Assembly (NCBI GenBank): GCA_020002185.1 | Contig: CM034543.1 | Span: forward strand, 1,975,033-2,039,032 | Reading direction: 5' to 3' | DNA length: 64,000 nucleotides | Source: Paraescarpia echinospica | Lineage: Eukaryota > Annelida > Polychaeta > Sabellida > Siboglinidae | Shown: positions 1 through 11,900 of the stretch, one piece after another | Numbering within the stretch: position 1 is the first letter of the stretch | Layout: every line of letters starts with the position of its first letter | Program-made: the position numbers and the translations under genes | The notes under the pieces: model-generated | Told to the model about the DNA's origin: nothing | The model's database searches: none | The model's input: only the letters and a program-made list of their open reading frames with translations

Positions 1-560
1 ATCAAACAAATAGAAAACAATATGTTGAAATAGAGGACGTCAAATCAGAAACGCATAATATTTCAACAGGCGTACACCAAAGCTCAATTTTAGGCCCACT
101 GTTGTTTATTATATACATTAATGTCTTTGCCAAGGCCAGCCAATAGTTTAATTTCATAATGTATGCCAATGATACCACCCTGTCAAGTACTCTTGACTCA
201 GTTTCAACGTGCGAAAAAATTGGAAACGTAGAATTTGCTGTAAACACAGAACTAAACAAAATTAGTGAATGGCTAAAACTTAACAAATTATCTCTTAACC
301 TAAGCAAAACTAAGTATATGCTCTTCAAAACAGTTACAAAAAAAAGAGTGACTTACCCATTACTAACCATAGATAACACTACTATTGATGGAGTGAGAGA
401 ATTTAACTTTCTTGGAATAACGTTTAATGAGCAATGTAACTGGAAAAGTCACATTGAAAAGGTTCAAATAGGTTTTCAAGGACGATCGATATTGTACAAT
501 TGTACACACAAATTGCTACGTCGGCAGAGAGTTACGTCAGACTTTAATACATTGTTACAA
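1..560 (+). pseudogene. Non-LTR retrotransposon reverse transcriptase fragment
   Basis: Translation on the plus strand gives part of the palm and thumb of a LINE reverse transcriptase. A block resembling SSILGPLLFIIYIN lies at about 82-121, followed by MYANDTTLSST at 159-191 and a run with EWLKLNKLSLNLSKTKYM. The catalytic F/YADD motif reads YAND, so the first catalytic aspartate is replaced. A stop and a shift lie between the two motifs, and the match fades after about 480. This is a dead fragment cut by the window edge. The family looks jockey/CR1-like and differs from the LINE that starts at 1,097. Confidence 0.75.
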
Positions 561-1096
561 CATTGCTATATTTAGCATCACCATGCATGTGAATGTTCTA
601 GTTCTAGTTGTTTCCAGCACTCGGCAACGTTCAATTAACCGACTAGTCTGTATTATTGTGGTTACAATGTTATGATCTTATGAGGTCTCATTCAACTAGT
701 CAGCCTTTTTCAGAACATTATCGCCAAGCCGACCTTTCTATGCTGGCACTGAGGGTGGTCACTGCCAGAGTGTTTGTCCAAAATTGAGACGTAAAAGAAA
801 TGTAAAGTTTGCTGAAAAATAGAGGGGACCGAGTGCATTCTTCCTATTTTCCCATGACACAAGTAGGGTTTGGCAGTTTGGATTTTAAGGTCTACATAGG
901 TTTTGGGTTATAACAACTACTGTCGCTATGATAAAAATATATACCGGTCACCATAATTCTGAATTATGTTCAGCCATATCTGAAAATTACGCTACATGTG
1001 GTAAATATGGACTGTGAATAGGACCTCGGGCCTCTGGCTGTCTCACTAAATGTAACTGATCCAGAATGTTCTACTAATAGTCGAATGATGGTTCGA
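561..1096. other. Intergenic, no recognisable feature
   Basis: No coding potential, tandem repeat or RNA gene is seen between the RT fragment and the 5' end of the CR1-like element. Confidence 0.5.
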
Positions 1097-1280
1097 GGCT
1101 ATATTTGGCGGAGATAGATCGTAGAAATTGGTGATGCAGAAAAGTTAATAAACAAGTGGAATTACAGATTGATAAGTATTATTCTTGCCTTAATATCACT
1201 CATAAAGTTGCAATAAATATATATTGAGTAGCAGTTGTGCTTAAAGTAAGTTAGTTAAAGTATTTTAGAACACCTTAGCA

Positions 1281-1660
1281 TTGTGGGTAGAGAAGGTATT
1301 GGGGCATGGCAAGGGAGGGTCTATACTAGTACACGTAGGGACAAACAATGCAGACAAGGAGGGAACAACTGGGGTAGTTCAGAAGTACAGGCAAGTCAGG
1401 AAGCTAAAGAAGACAAAAGTGGATCAGGTTGTTCTCTCAGGAATTTTGCCAGTAATGGGAGGAAGAGGGGCAACATACAGAAACTGTAAGAGGATGGCGA
1501 TCAACGCACTAGTTGAGCAGATGTGTGAAGAAGAGGGCGTGGGATTCATAGATTTATGGGGTACTTTGTTGGGAGAGAAAATATGTACATGAGAGATGGC
1601 CTCCATCTAAGTGGAAAGGGGGCAGCAATATTCTCAGAGAATCTGCTGCGATCTGTTGAC
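1281..1660 (+). pseudogene. LINE ORF1 esterase (SGNH hydrolase) domain, truncated
   Basis: The frame reads GGSILVHVGTNNADKEG and then MAINALVEQMCEEEGVGFIDL, followed after a frameshift near 1,580 by a DGLHLSGKGAA block. These correspond to the GTNN block and the D-x-x-H block of SGNH/GDSL esterases found in ORF1 of CR1-like LINEs. The GDS nucleophile block, present in the minus-strand copy, falls in the deleted portion. The apparent start is therefore not a true start. Confidence 0.75.
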
Positions 1661-1794
1661 AGTGGGACAGGTTGCATCTATTTCAACTAAATTCGCAGGG
1701 GGGACTCGCATAGAAGCCTGAAACTGGAGGCATAGATAAAGACAGCAAAAATAATTCAGCAAAGAACAGTCTGGAAAACTGTTCTGAAACTGGA

Positions 1795-2574
1795 TATAAA
1801 TGTGTTTGTTTAAATGCAAGGAGTATAGTAAACAAAAGAAATGAACTAAACATTATGGTAGAATATATTGACCCCCACATAATAGGTATAACCGAATCAT
1901 GGGCAACCTCCGATATATCAGATGCCGAATTGGGACTCACAGGATATGTAATGTTTAGAAAAGATAGAATAGGAAGAAGGGGAGGTGGAGTTATTTTATA
2001 TATTAAAGAATCTATCCAGGCTTATGAAATAAAATTAGACAGAGAAGCAGATTGCGAAGAAGCTGTTTGGTGTAACATAGTTACAGGAAACTCAACGTTA
2101 ACGGTTGGATTAGTTTATCGAAGTCCAAACATAAGCATAGAAGAGAATGAAAAAATACAAAACGCTATAAGGGAAGTGAGCAAACGGGACTGTGTTATTA
2201 TGGGGGATTTTAACCATGGGCATATAAAATGGAAATCTCTACAGAGTATGGGTAGTGAGGACCACAAGTTTTTAGTTTTAGTACAAGATAGTTTCCTTTC
2301 TCAACATGTGCTAGAACCAACCAGGGGAGAGAATGTGTTAGACATAGTTTTGTCCTCACAGAATGAATTAGTTGACAATGTCAGGATATGTGAGCCACTG
2401 GGGAATAGTGATCACAACCAGATACATTTTACCATCAAAGTAAAATCAGAAAGGAATAGTAAAAAGCAGTACAGGGGAAATTTCCACAAAGGAAAATATA
2501 AGGGCATAAGGAAATATTTAGCAAAGATAGACTGGAATAACACACTGAAGAATAAGACAGCAACAGAATGCTGA
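1795..2574 (+). pseudogene. LINE ORF2 endonuclease domain (exonuclease-endonuclease-phosphatase fold)
   Basis: The frame carries the expected apurinic-like endonuclease landmarks in order: CLNARSIVNKRNEL (catalytic Asn), IIGITESW (catalytic Glu), VGLVYRSP, MGDFNHGHIKW (Asp/Asn pair) and GNSDHNQI (catalytic Ser-Asp-His). All key residues are still present. The frame stops at about 2,574, and the following linker to the RT (2,575-3,048) contains several stops. The nested insertion at 3,049 then cuts the gene. Confidence 0.85.
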
Positions 2575-3164
2575 AATATCTTAAAGAGTGAAATTGAATG
2601 CATCATTGTCAAATTTGTTCCCTTAAAAAAACACGGGAAACGGTCCAAAAAGAAACACTTATCGAAAGAAGCAATTAGAAAAATTAAGTATAAACAAATG
2701 ATGTAGAAGTCATATATACGTACTGGAAATGACGAAGAATACAACATTTATAAAAAAGCACTAAACTAAGCTACAGCTGAAATTAGAAATTCAAAGAGAA
2801 GCTATGAACATAAATTAGCTTGTAATATAAAACATGACAGCAAGAGTTTTCGAAGCAAACAGAAAGTTCAGGATAAGGTCGGTCCTCTAGAAGATAGTGC
2901 TGGAAATATAATATCAGAAGGATTCTTAATGGCAGAAGACCTGAATGAGTATTTTAGTTCAGTGTTTACCAGAAAAGACACTAGTTCAATGCCAGTACCA
3001 GAGGCTAAGTTCAAGGGGGCAGAATCAGACTATTTAAGACAGTTAATTTAACAAGATTGCCACCCAGAGAATTAACTCTAGGTGGCAGGTGGACAAGGAA
3101 GCCATTTGGCTTATCGAGAGTCCGACCCGTCTGAGGTATGTGTCGATTTTATTTTTAAACATAT

Positions 3165-4942
3165 TCACGCTACTAGCACCCACACAATCAGCATGTTCCA
3201 TTCATTTAGAGTCCTTTGTGAAAATGAATACTTTCTTATATCTAATCTACTCTGCTCCTTTACTAATGTAACTTCATGTCCTCTAGTCCTTCTATCTTTC
3301 TTAACAGAAAAAAATATATTTCTATCAATATTTTCATAACCATTCAATATTTTAAACACTTCTATCTGATCTCCTCTCAATCTCCTGGTCTCTAGTGTTG
3401 TTAATCCGCATTTTTTAGGCGTATTTCATAACTAAGATCCCTCAGTTTTGGTATCATTTTAGTTGCTCTCCTCTGCACTCTTTCTAGCATATCTATGTCC
3501 TTCCTGCGATATGGCCTCCACGCTTGAATACAATATTCTAAATGAGGCCTAACTATTGTTTTGTACAGCGGTATTATTAGCTCTTTTTCCTTATATGCTA
3601 TGTTTCGCCTAATTAATCCAAGGATTTGATTTCCTTTTGAAGCTGCAATTCCACACTGCTCTGAGTCCTTTTCTTTAACAGTAGTAGTTAGTACAGTACC
3701 CCCCATAGTATATTCTACCTCTTCGTTCCCATGTCCAGTGTGGAGGCATTTACATTTCCCAAAATTGAACAGCATTTGCAACTTTTCAGACCATTTTATC
3801 AACCTGTCAAGATCATCTTGTAAATGCTGTCTATCTCCATCACTTTTAATCCTTCTAAACTCTTTTGTATCATCCGCAAATTTCAACACCTTGCTTGTTA
3901 TTTCATCATCCAAATCGTTGATATATATTAAGAATAATATAGGTCCTAATACTGAACCCTGTGGTACCCCACTCAATACCGATTTCCAGTTTGAAGCCTC
4001 TCCATCAACTACTACACGTTGTCTTCTGTCAATCAGCCATTGTTCTATCCAGTTTATTATACCATTTCCTATGCCATGGGCCTTTAGTTTCAGCAATAAT
4101 CTTTGATGTGGTATTTTGTCGAAAGCTTTTTGAAAATCTAAGTAGACGATATCTACCGGTGATCCCTCATCTACCCACTTAGTGATGTCTTCCAAATAAC
4201 ATAACATATTTGTTAAGCATGACGTCGCTTTAAAAAAACCATGTTGAGATGGGTTTATCAAGTTTTGTTTAACAAGAAAATCCACCATATGATCTTTAAT
4301 TAGTCTTTCTAATAATTTGCAAATCACTGATGTTAAACTCACTGGTCTATAGTTCTCCGACTTGTTTCTCGAACCTTTTTTAAATAACGGTATAATGTTT
4401 GCCTCTTTCCATTCTAAAGGAACCACTCCCTCTTCTAATGACAAATTGACAACTGTTGCAAGCGGTATGCTAATTTGTTCTACAATTTCCAATAGTAGTT
4501 TGGGCGGAATCCCATCCACTCCAGGTGATTTATTATCCTTCATAGCCCTTATTTTCCTAGCTACCATTTCCGGGGTTACAATTAATTGTCCTAAATAGTC
4601 TGAATCTGCCCCCTTGAACTTAGCCTCTGGTACTGGCAGTGAACTAATATCTTCTCTGGTAAACACTGAACTAAAGTACTCATTCAGGTCTTCTGCCATT
4701 AAGAATCCCTCTCATATTATATTTCCAGCACTATCTTCTAGAGGATCGACCTTATCTTGAACTTTCTGTTTGCTTCGAACATATGCATAAAAACTCATGC
4801 TCTCATGTTTTATATTACTAGCTAATTGTTGTTTATAGCTTCTCTTTGAATTTCTAATTTCAGCTGTAGCTTGGTTAAGTGCTTCTTTATAACTGTTGTA
4901 GTCTTCATCATTTCTAGTACATCTATATGACTTCCACATCAT
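3165..4942 (-). pseudogene. LINE ORF2 reverse transcriptase
   Basis: The longest frame (4,699 to 3,401) encodes a complete RT core. It has MKDNKSPGVDGIPPKLL, the fingers block KSENYRPVSLTSVICKLLER, YLDFQKAFDKIPH (first catalytic Asp), SGVPQGSVLGPILFLIYIND and KFADDT with the catalytic DD pair. The order and the spacing of about 190 residues from KSPGVDG to FADD are typical of CR1/jockey LINEs. After the palm, about 11 residues found in the plus-strand copy (LGLTISADMKV) are missing in frame. The upstream linker (4,942-4,712) and the tail (3,380-3,165) are in other frames. The copy is therefore broken, although the catalytic core survives. Confidence 0.9.
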
Positions 4943-5053
4943 TTGTTTATACTTAATTTTTCTAATGGCTTCTTTCGATAAGTGTTTCTTTTTGGACCGT
5001 TTTCCTTGTTTTTTGAAGGGTACAAATTTATCGACTATGCACTTAATTTCACT

Positions 5054-5936
5054 CTAATATATTCCAGCATTCTGTTGCTGTCTTATTTTTAGTGTGTTAT
5101 TCCAGTCTACCTTTGATAAATATTTCCTCATGTCCTTATACCTTCCTTTGTGGAAATTTCTCCTATATTGCTTTTTACTATTCCTTTCTGATTTTACTTT
5201 GATGGTAAAAAGTATCTGGTTGTGATCGCTACTCCCCAGTGGCTCACATATCTTGACATTGTCAACTAATTCATTCTGTCTGGTTGGTTCTATCACATGT
5301 TGAGAGAGAAAGGAAAGTATCTTGAACTAAAACTAAAAACTTGTGGTCCTCACTCCCCATACTTTGAAGAGATTTCCATTGTATATGTCCGTGGTTAAAA
5401 TCCCCTATAATAATACAGTCCCGTTTGCTTACTTCCCTTATAGCGTTTTGTATTTTTTCATTCTCTTCTATGCTTATGTTTGGACTTCGATAAACTAACC
5501 CAACTGTTAACGTTGAGTTTCCTGTAACTATGTTACACCAAACAGCTTCTTCGCAATCTGCTTCTCTTTCTAATTTTATTTCATAAGCCTGGATAGAGTC
5601 TTTAATATATAAAATAACTCCACCTCCCGTTCTTCCTATTCTATCTTTTCTAAACATTACATATCCTGTCAGTCCCAATTCAGCATCTGATATATCGGTG
5701 GTGGTCCAGGATTCGGTTATACCTATTATATGAGGGTCAATATCTTCTACCATAATGTTTAGTTCATTTCTTTTGTTTACTATACTCCTTGCATTTAAAC
5801 AAACACATTTATAGCCAGCTTCAGAAGAGTTTTCCAGACTGTTATTTGCTGATTTATTTGTGCTGTCTTTATCTATGCCTCCATTTTCAGGCTTTTGTGT
5901 GAGTCCCCCCTGCGAATCTAGTTTAAATAGATGCAA
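5054..5936 (-). pseudogene. LINE ORF2 endonuclease, frameshifted
   Basis: The sequence from 5,936 to about 5,290 matches the endonuclease of the plus-strand copy, with CLNARSIVNKRNEL, IIGITESWTT, VGLVYRSP and IGDFNHGHIQW. A deletion and frameshift near 5,290-5,310 removes the block between LSLSTCDRTN and NELVDNVK. The frame resumes with EPLGSSDHNQI, so the catalytic Ser-Asp-His is retained in another frame. A second break near 5,054 separates it from the RT linker. Confidence 0.85.
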
Positions 5937-6533
5937 CCTGTTCCACTGTCAACCGATCGCAGAAGGTTCTCTGAGAAAACTGCTGCCCCCTTTCCACTAA
6001 GATGGAGGCCATCTCTCATGTACATATCTTCCCTCCCAACAAAATATCCCCATAAATCTGTGAATCCCACGCCCCCTTCTTCACACATCTGCTCAACTAG
6101 TGCATTGATCGCCATCCTCTTACAATTTCTGTATGTTGCCCCCCATTCCTCCCATTACTGGCAAAATTCCTGAGAGAACAACCTGTTCCACTCTTGTCTC
6201 CTTTAGCTTCCTTACTAGATGTATGTACTTCTGAACTACCCCAGTTGTTCCCTCCTTGTCTGCATTGTTTGTCCCTACTTGTACTAGTATAGACCCTCCC
6301 TTGCCATGCCCCAATACCTTCTCTACCCTTTCGGTCACATGCTCTATCCTAGCCCCCGGTAGACACACAACAATGCCCTTCCCCTCGCATATAGTCTTGT
6401 CTGTTTTTCTCAGAATTGAATCCCCCATAAACACTCTCTCTTTTCTCCTTGCCCCCTCAATCACTGCCTCGGAGTAGCTCCTCCGGTTTGCATATGTCTG
6501 GTTGTTATCTTTCCCCCCTGTCGTCTTCATCAC
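5918..6533 (-). pseudogene. LINE ORF1 C-terminal half: SGNH/GDSL-type esterase
   Basis: Two frames make up the domain. The first (6,533-6,120) has VFMGDSILRKTD with the GDS nucleophile block, GIVVCLPGARIEHV, and VQVGTNNADKEG with the GTNN block. After a frameshift near 6,120 the second (6,115-5,918) has the DGLHLSGKGAA block with the catalytic Asp and His. Esterase-type ORF1 proteins are known from CR1 and L2 LINEs. The frame overlaps the start of the endonuclease gene by a few bases, as in two-ORF LINEs. Confidence 0.85.
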
Positions 6534-7126
6534 ACTGGAGTCACATTCTCTTCCGGTCCATTCTTTCCTGTCGCTTTTTCTCTTGTCACCTTTCCTCCTG
6601 TCAGCGTCCCTTTTATCGATTTCTCTTCTATCACATTTGCTCTCACTTCCTTTCGTCCCATCTCATTTTCTTCTCTCCTCTCCCGTCCCATCTTCCCTCC
6701 CTCCTTCTCTACGGTCACTTTCTTCCCTGTCACCTTCACGCTTGTCATGTTTTCTGTTGTCGATTTTCCAATGTCTTCCCCTCCAATCACCTTCCCTCCT
6801 TTCAATCTCCTTTCCTCAGTTTTCTTGCCACTGCTATTCTCCTTCAGTCTTGCAGTATTCTCACCTCTCTCCCTCTCGTCTCTCTCCATTCGACCTGCCT
6901 CCTTGCTAATTCCAATCTCCATTCCCTTCACAATATCTGTCAACCTAACTATCTCCTTCTGCAGACACTCCACCTTCCAACACCCAATGCACTGAAAGGT
7001 GAATCCTTCCTCCATGGTTTCTGCCCATGACTTCCCACAGCCGGACAATGCAAAATCTACCCAGCTGTGGCAGTGATCGCACACCAAGTGTCGCTTTGCC
7101 TTGACTTGCCGCTTGCAAGGCGCCAT
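6530..7126 (-). pseudogene. LINE ORF1 N-terminal half: Cys-rich finger and charged low-complexity region
   Basis: The frame begins MAPCKRQVKAKRHLVCDHCH with CxxC pairs at about residues 16-19 and 46-49 (CDHC, CIGC), separated by a HSWVDF block. This layout resembles the PHD/RING-like zinc finger of CR1-type ORF1 proteins. It is followed by a short amphipathic segment (LQKEIVRLTDIVKGMEI) and about 120 residues dominated by K, E, R, G and T repeats. It ends at a stop near 6,530, and the esterase part is in another frame. The Met at 7,126 is favoured because the Cys residues follow directly and 5' UTR shared with the other copy lies upstream. Confidence 0.75.
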
Positions 7127-7727
7127 ATCCCGATTAGAATTTATTCAATAACTTAACTAACTTAGTCTTTATAAAGACTGTTTCCTGTGTACTACAGCAC
7201 ACTTTTGGTTACAAATTTCAATTACACAGCCGACTATTTATCCTGTCACGAACGCTAACATTACCGGTAGTGACCTAATTTAAATACAATCAATTACGTT
7301 ACGTTAGGCTGCTTTATTTATTTAGGTTGCGCCGCCCGACTATCGCCCTTGCTTAGTTTTAACAACAATGCTACCTAATCAAAATATCTAGCAAGTACTG
7401 GCTTACACAGATATTATCTTATGTAAGTAGTTTGATGGTTGTTACTTTATCTCCTATATATTCTACCACATAATCAGGTTTGTTAAATCTTGTTTACAAC
7501 TTATCGAAGGCTAAAGAAGTTACCCTATTATCACTCACTATACTAAGGTGTTCTAAACTACTTTAACTAACTTTAAGCACAACTGCTACTCAATATATGT
7601 TTATTGCAACTTTATTAATGATATTAAGGCAAGAATAATACTTATAAATCTGTAATTCCACTTATTTATCAACTTTTCTGCACCACCAATTTCTACGATC
7701 TATCTCCGCCAAATATAGCCTCGTCTG

Positions 7728-8957
7728 ATTGTAACCCCAGAAATGGTAGCTAAGAAAATTAGGGCTATGAAGGATAATAAATCACCTGGAGTGGATGGCA
7801 TTCCACCCAAACTACTATTGGAAATTGTAGAACAAATTAGCATACCGCTTGCAACAGTTTTCAACTTGTCATTAGAAGAGGGAGTGGTTCCTTTAGAATG
7901 GAAAGAAGCAAACATTATACCGTTATTTAAAAAAGGTTCGAGAAACAAGTCAAATAATTATAGACCATCGGTGATTTGTAAATTATTAGAAAGACTAATT
8001 AAAGATCACATGGCGGATTTTCTTGTTAAACATAACTTGATAAACCCATCTCAACATGGGTTTCTAAAAGCGAGGTCATGCTTAACAAATATGTTATGTT
8101 TTTGGAAGATATCACTAAGTGGGTAGATGATGGATCACCAGTAGATATCATCTACTTAGATTTTCAAAAAGCTTTCGACAAAGTGCCACATCAAAGATTA
8201 CTGCTTAAACTAAAGGCCGATGGCATAGGAAATGGTATAATTAACTGGATAGAAAAATGGCTGATTGACAGAAGACAACGGGTAGTTGTTGATGGGGAGG
8301 CTTCAAACTGGAAATCAGTTTTGAGTGGGGTTCCACAGGGATCATTACTGGGACCTATATTATTCTTAATATATATAAACGATTTGGACGATGATATAGC
8401 TAGCAAGGTGTTGAAATTTGCAGATGATACAAAAGTGTTTAGAATGATTAAAAGTGATGGAGATAGACAGCATTTACAAGATGATCTTGACAGGTTGATC
8501 AAATGGTCTGAAAAGTGGCAAATGTTGTTAACTTTTGGGAAATGTAAATGCCTTCACACAGGACATGGGAACGAATATGTAGAATATACAATGGGGGAAC
8601 TGTACTAAGTACTACTGTAAAAGAAAAAGACTTAGGGCTGACAATCAGTGCTGACATGAAGGTTTCAGAGCAGTGTGGAATTGCAGCTTCAAAAGGAAAT
8701 CAAAAATCCTTGGATTGATTAGGCGAAATATAGCATATAAAGAAAAAGAACTAATAATACCGCTGTACAAAACAATAGTTAGGCCTCATTTAGAATATTG
8801 TATACAAGCGTGGAGGCCATACCGCAAGAAGGACATAGATATGCTAGAAAAAGTACAGAGTGACTAAAATGATACAAAAACTGAGGGATCTTAGTTACGA
8901 AATACGCCTAAAAAATGCGGTTTAACAACACTAGATACCGGGAGATTGAGAGGAGAT
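7728..8957 (+). mobile_element. CR1-like LINE, 3' half of the interrupted plus-strand copy
   Basis: The sequence resumes at VTPEMVAKKIRAMKDNKS, immediately after the codons lost at 3,048, and continues through the RT. YLDFQKAFDKVPH, SGVPQGSLLGPILFL and KFADDTKVF are present, so the catalytic residues are intact. Frames break near 7,966 (six residues missing within the NYRPVSLTSVICK block), near 8,100, near 8,605 and near 8,865. It still contains the LGLTISADMK segment that the minus-strand copy has lost. Similarity to the minus copy ends near 8,957, within the 3' UTR, so the 3' end is truncated or diverged. Confidence 0.85.
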
Positions 8958-11900
8958 CTCCTTAAGTTAAGGCTTTGTACTTTCACATTCCACCAATAAA
9001 TTTTGCACCGATCATGATCATTCCTTAAACGATTTGTACCTACTATACTACTGGTATGTTATTCTCGTAGTTTCGCCACAATATAAACCAAGGACGCTCG
9101 TGATGGCTGTGGTGTATGCGACAGCGGGTCGAGACAGGTGCAAAACAACATCGTTCTTAAAGTGCATTTATTCCGATCCGTACATCCGTGTAAACAATAC
9201 AAAAACAAACGCTGCAAAATACAACGCTCACGTGACGCTGCGAATTCAGTTACTGAACTTATGATATGCCGATATTGAGCGCATATGCGGCTGAATCAAG
9301 GTAACGTGCCAAATAATAATTTTCGAAGACCTCCACCACTTAAATAGAAACAACACTTTCAAGGCGCACATGAGACATCCATTGTGCGCTCGTACAGTAC
9401 GCAAGGGGGCGATTCAGGAGAATTCGCTGTGGCTCTGGTAACACTAGCAAGATATGTTCGACAATCATTCCCATATCTTCCATGCACCCATGAATAAATG
9501 TGAACAACTGTTATATTACTACGCCAATTAATAATATGTTCCATGCACAGGATGACTGTTGCGTGTTACATACATTTAATTAACTAATCCATGCGAAAGG
9601 ACGAAGTGATACTATGGCATATGAACAATCATCGTTCGACGTTTTCTCGCGAAAATCTCAAAACAGTCAAACACCACGGTCTAGTCCTATCACAACCGGG
9701 TACCCCTTCACAACCAGAAACCACAATCGAGTACACTTCGACATGAAAATAATATTAAATATATGAAATACGATAGTCGCCGTGTACACAAACTCTCGGT
9801 GGCAGTATACAGAAGTTCAAATCGTTGTTGAATATTTCATGAATGTGCAGATACTGAACAAAACAGTTTCTTCCCAATAACGGATGGTCTCGTGCAAGAG
9901 TTGAAACCCCCATATGTCGTGTGGGACAGACGATTTATGCGATCGATCTAAAATGGCTATTACTGTCAATTTGCATTAACAAAATAATTCGCGCACTAGA
10001 TGGTGTCACTGAAGCAATTTATTTTGTTCCCCGTTGTGCGTAGTGAAGATGAAACCACCCTTGCGTAACGCTTAACGATGTTTGGACTTACTTCGGGTCT
10101 ATGCGACAACGCACACATTGGAACAAATTACCAACAGGTATATGTCTACTTTGTTGTCAGCACTAAAACTATGCCGTGGAAGATACCTTGCTTTGGATGG
10201 CAGTGTGATTATTAAACAGCATCAACACTCACTATACATCATTACCTGTCAAGAAACTGGATAGGCACTCTGAATGTTTGCATTCAAGGACACTAACACT
10301 TGTTTGGACAACTTATAGAAGATGACAAGAAACACCCTGACTGTCACAGTTACGGCATATTAACATCAGGTTAGATTATTCAATCACGGCATTCCTCGTT
10401 AAGCGGTGGTCACCGGCAGCCTCGGGGTAGCAGTAGTGACAGCTACATGTTCTTACTGACCTGATTACTTTGATAGATTCGACATGCCTTGATCACAGTT
10501 GTTCTACCCGAAACACAACACGTCAAAAGACCTCCGCTGCACCTTTTGATAGTCAATAAAATAGTTTTTCAAGTATATACAACATTCCTATGACGGGCAT
10601 ACAATTTACATAGTTTAATTATCATCTGATTTTGCGTTAATTGAGGTGATTAGAGTACTTCGTGTTTCATCTATTCAGCAACGGTTACACTTGTGATAGT
10701 TGAGATTATGACACAATTCCTTCCATTCGTGTGACCATGGACCGGTAATATTCAACTCAATGGAAGTGCTGTTTCAGCTTTCTTCGTAAATAATTCCACA
10801 AACTTTCATGCCGGACTATACAGCTACATCAATTTGGTGGTAGTGCTTACTTTTCGGACAAGATACGACTGCAAGTTATCGCGATTATTCCACACGCCTG
10901 CAGTTTGTTTGTATTGCGCATAATACAAGGTAGGCGTATTGGACATACCGTCTCTACAATATAAATGGTACATAATATTGTGTCCTTGACAATAGCGTCG
11001 CACTGTGAATAATTCAAAGGTGCTTTGTCACCGGTGGAACTGCACCCTCCAGATTACTTAAGTACACACGTCCTTGTTTTGGGTGAAGTATCCCGTGATA
11101 CCACGGGGCCATATCACTAACATTCGTACGTTCTCTTCAGCCCGAGTTTGCTCTTTGAAATTGCTCCTTAACAGTGGCCATGTACACTGAAAACTGTCAC
11201 CACCAGGACGCGCCACCGAGACTCTTTCGCCGGTGTGTCACGGAAATAGTGTCCTCTGTAATGCAGTGGCGGCATTTTGCAATTTGAATAATTTAACAAC
11301 GGATTCTGTTTAATGAAGGATTTTCAATATGAGCTCGTTATCTCAGTGGTTACGTAGCGCTCAGTTTGTACCAAACCAAACACAACTTTTCTGTTGTTTG
11401 TCTATACGTCTAATTTATTTTAGATAAGCCACCATTTTGTTTCACGTTGTGAACACCAGCGCAAAACAATCATCAAACATATCATATTTTTTACGTGACG
11501 TTACAGCAGTTTCCAATTTTATTGTGAGAAGCGCCATTGGTTAATTGAATGACAACGTACGTGGATGAAGCAGTACGGAAGTGTACACACAATATTGATC
11601 AGCACCATCCGCGGGTTTGTGTCCCACACGAAAAGTGCCAGTGATACGTCTGCTTTTTACGTCTGTTTTGCATTCAAGAACAATAATCTCGCGAGCCGCA
11701 CAAAAAACATCAACACAATAACGCAACAATTTCAGGTACATGCAAAAACTAACTCAACACGTTCGCGTGATCCCGTCTGAATGGATGAATACATCCATCT
11801 TGACTGCACAATATCGTAAACTAAGCATCCGATTATAGTGACATAATAATAACACTGTTGCCTGGCAACTTATATCACGTGTATATGTGTGATTACTGTG

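Larger units (their letters stand above)
1097..3048 (+). mobile_element. CR1-like LINE, 5' half of a plus-strand copy interrupted by a nested insertion
   Basis: The 5' end starting at the ggctatatttggcgg block matches base for base the 5' end of the minus-strand copy (near 7,723), so both are probably full-length 5' ends. The copy has a 5' UTR, a truncated ORF1 and an endonuclease. It stops inside the linker before the RT, at the codons for SDYLRQLI, exactly where the minus-strand copy begins. Its continuation is at 7,728. Compared with the minus copy it lacks roughly 1.2 kb of ORF1: the UTR block ending caccttagc near 1,279 jumps directly to the esterase segment. Stops and frameshifts show that it is inactive. 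Confidence 0.85.
3049..7727 (-). mobile_element. CR1-like LINE, nearly full-length copy nested in an older copy of the same family
   Basis: On the minus strand the order is 5' UTR (7,723 down to about 7,127), ORF1 with a Cys-rich N-terminus and an SGNH esterase, endonuclease, reverse transcriptase and a short 3' UTR ending near 3,049. Both flanks are the same family on the plus strand and join in protein sequence across the insertion (SDYLRQLI, then VTPEMVA). The likely target duplication is only the trinucleotide att (3,046-3,048 and 7,728-7,730). Frameshifts in ORF1 and in the endonuclease, plus an in-frame deletion in the RT thumb, make it inactive but fairly young. Confidence 0.88.

Noticed and set aside
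6449..7030. Plus-strand open frames rich in Ser, Pro and Leu
   Set aside because: Complement of the purine-rich LINE ORF1 linker on the minus strand.
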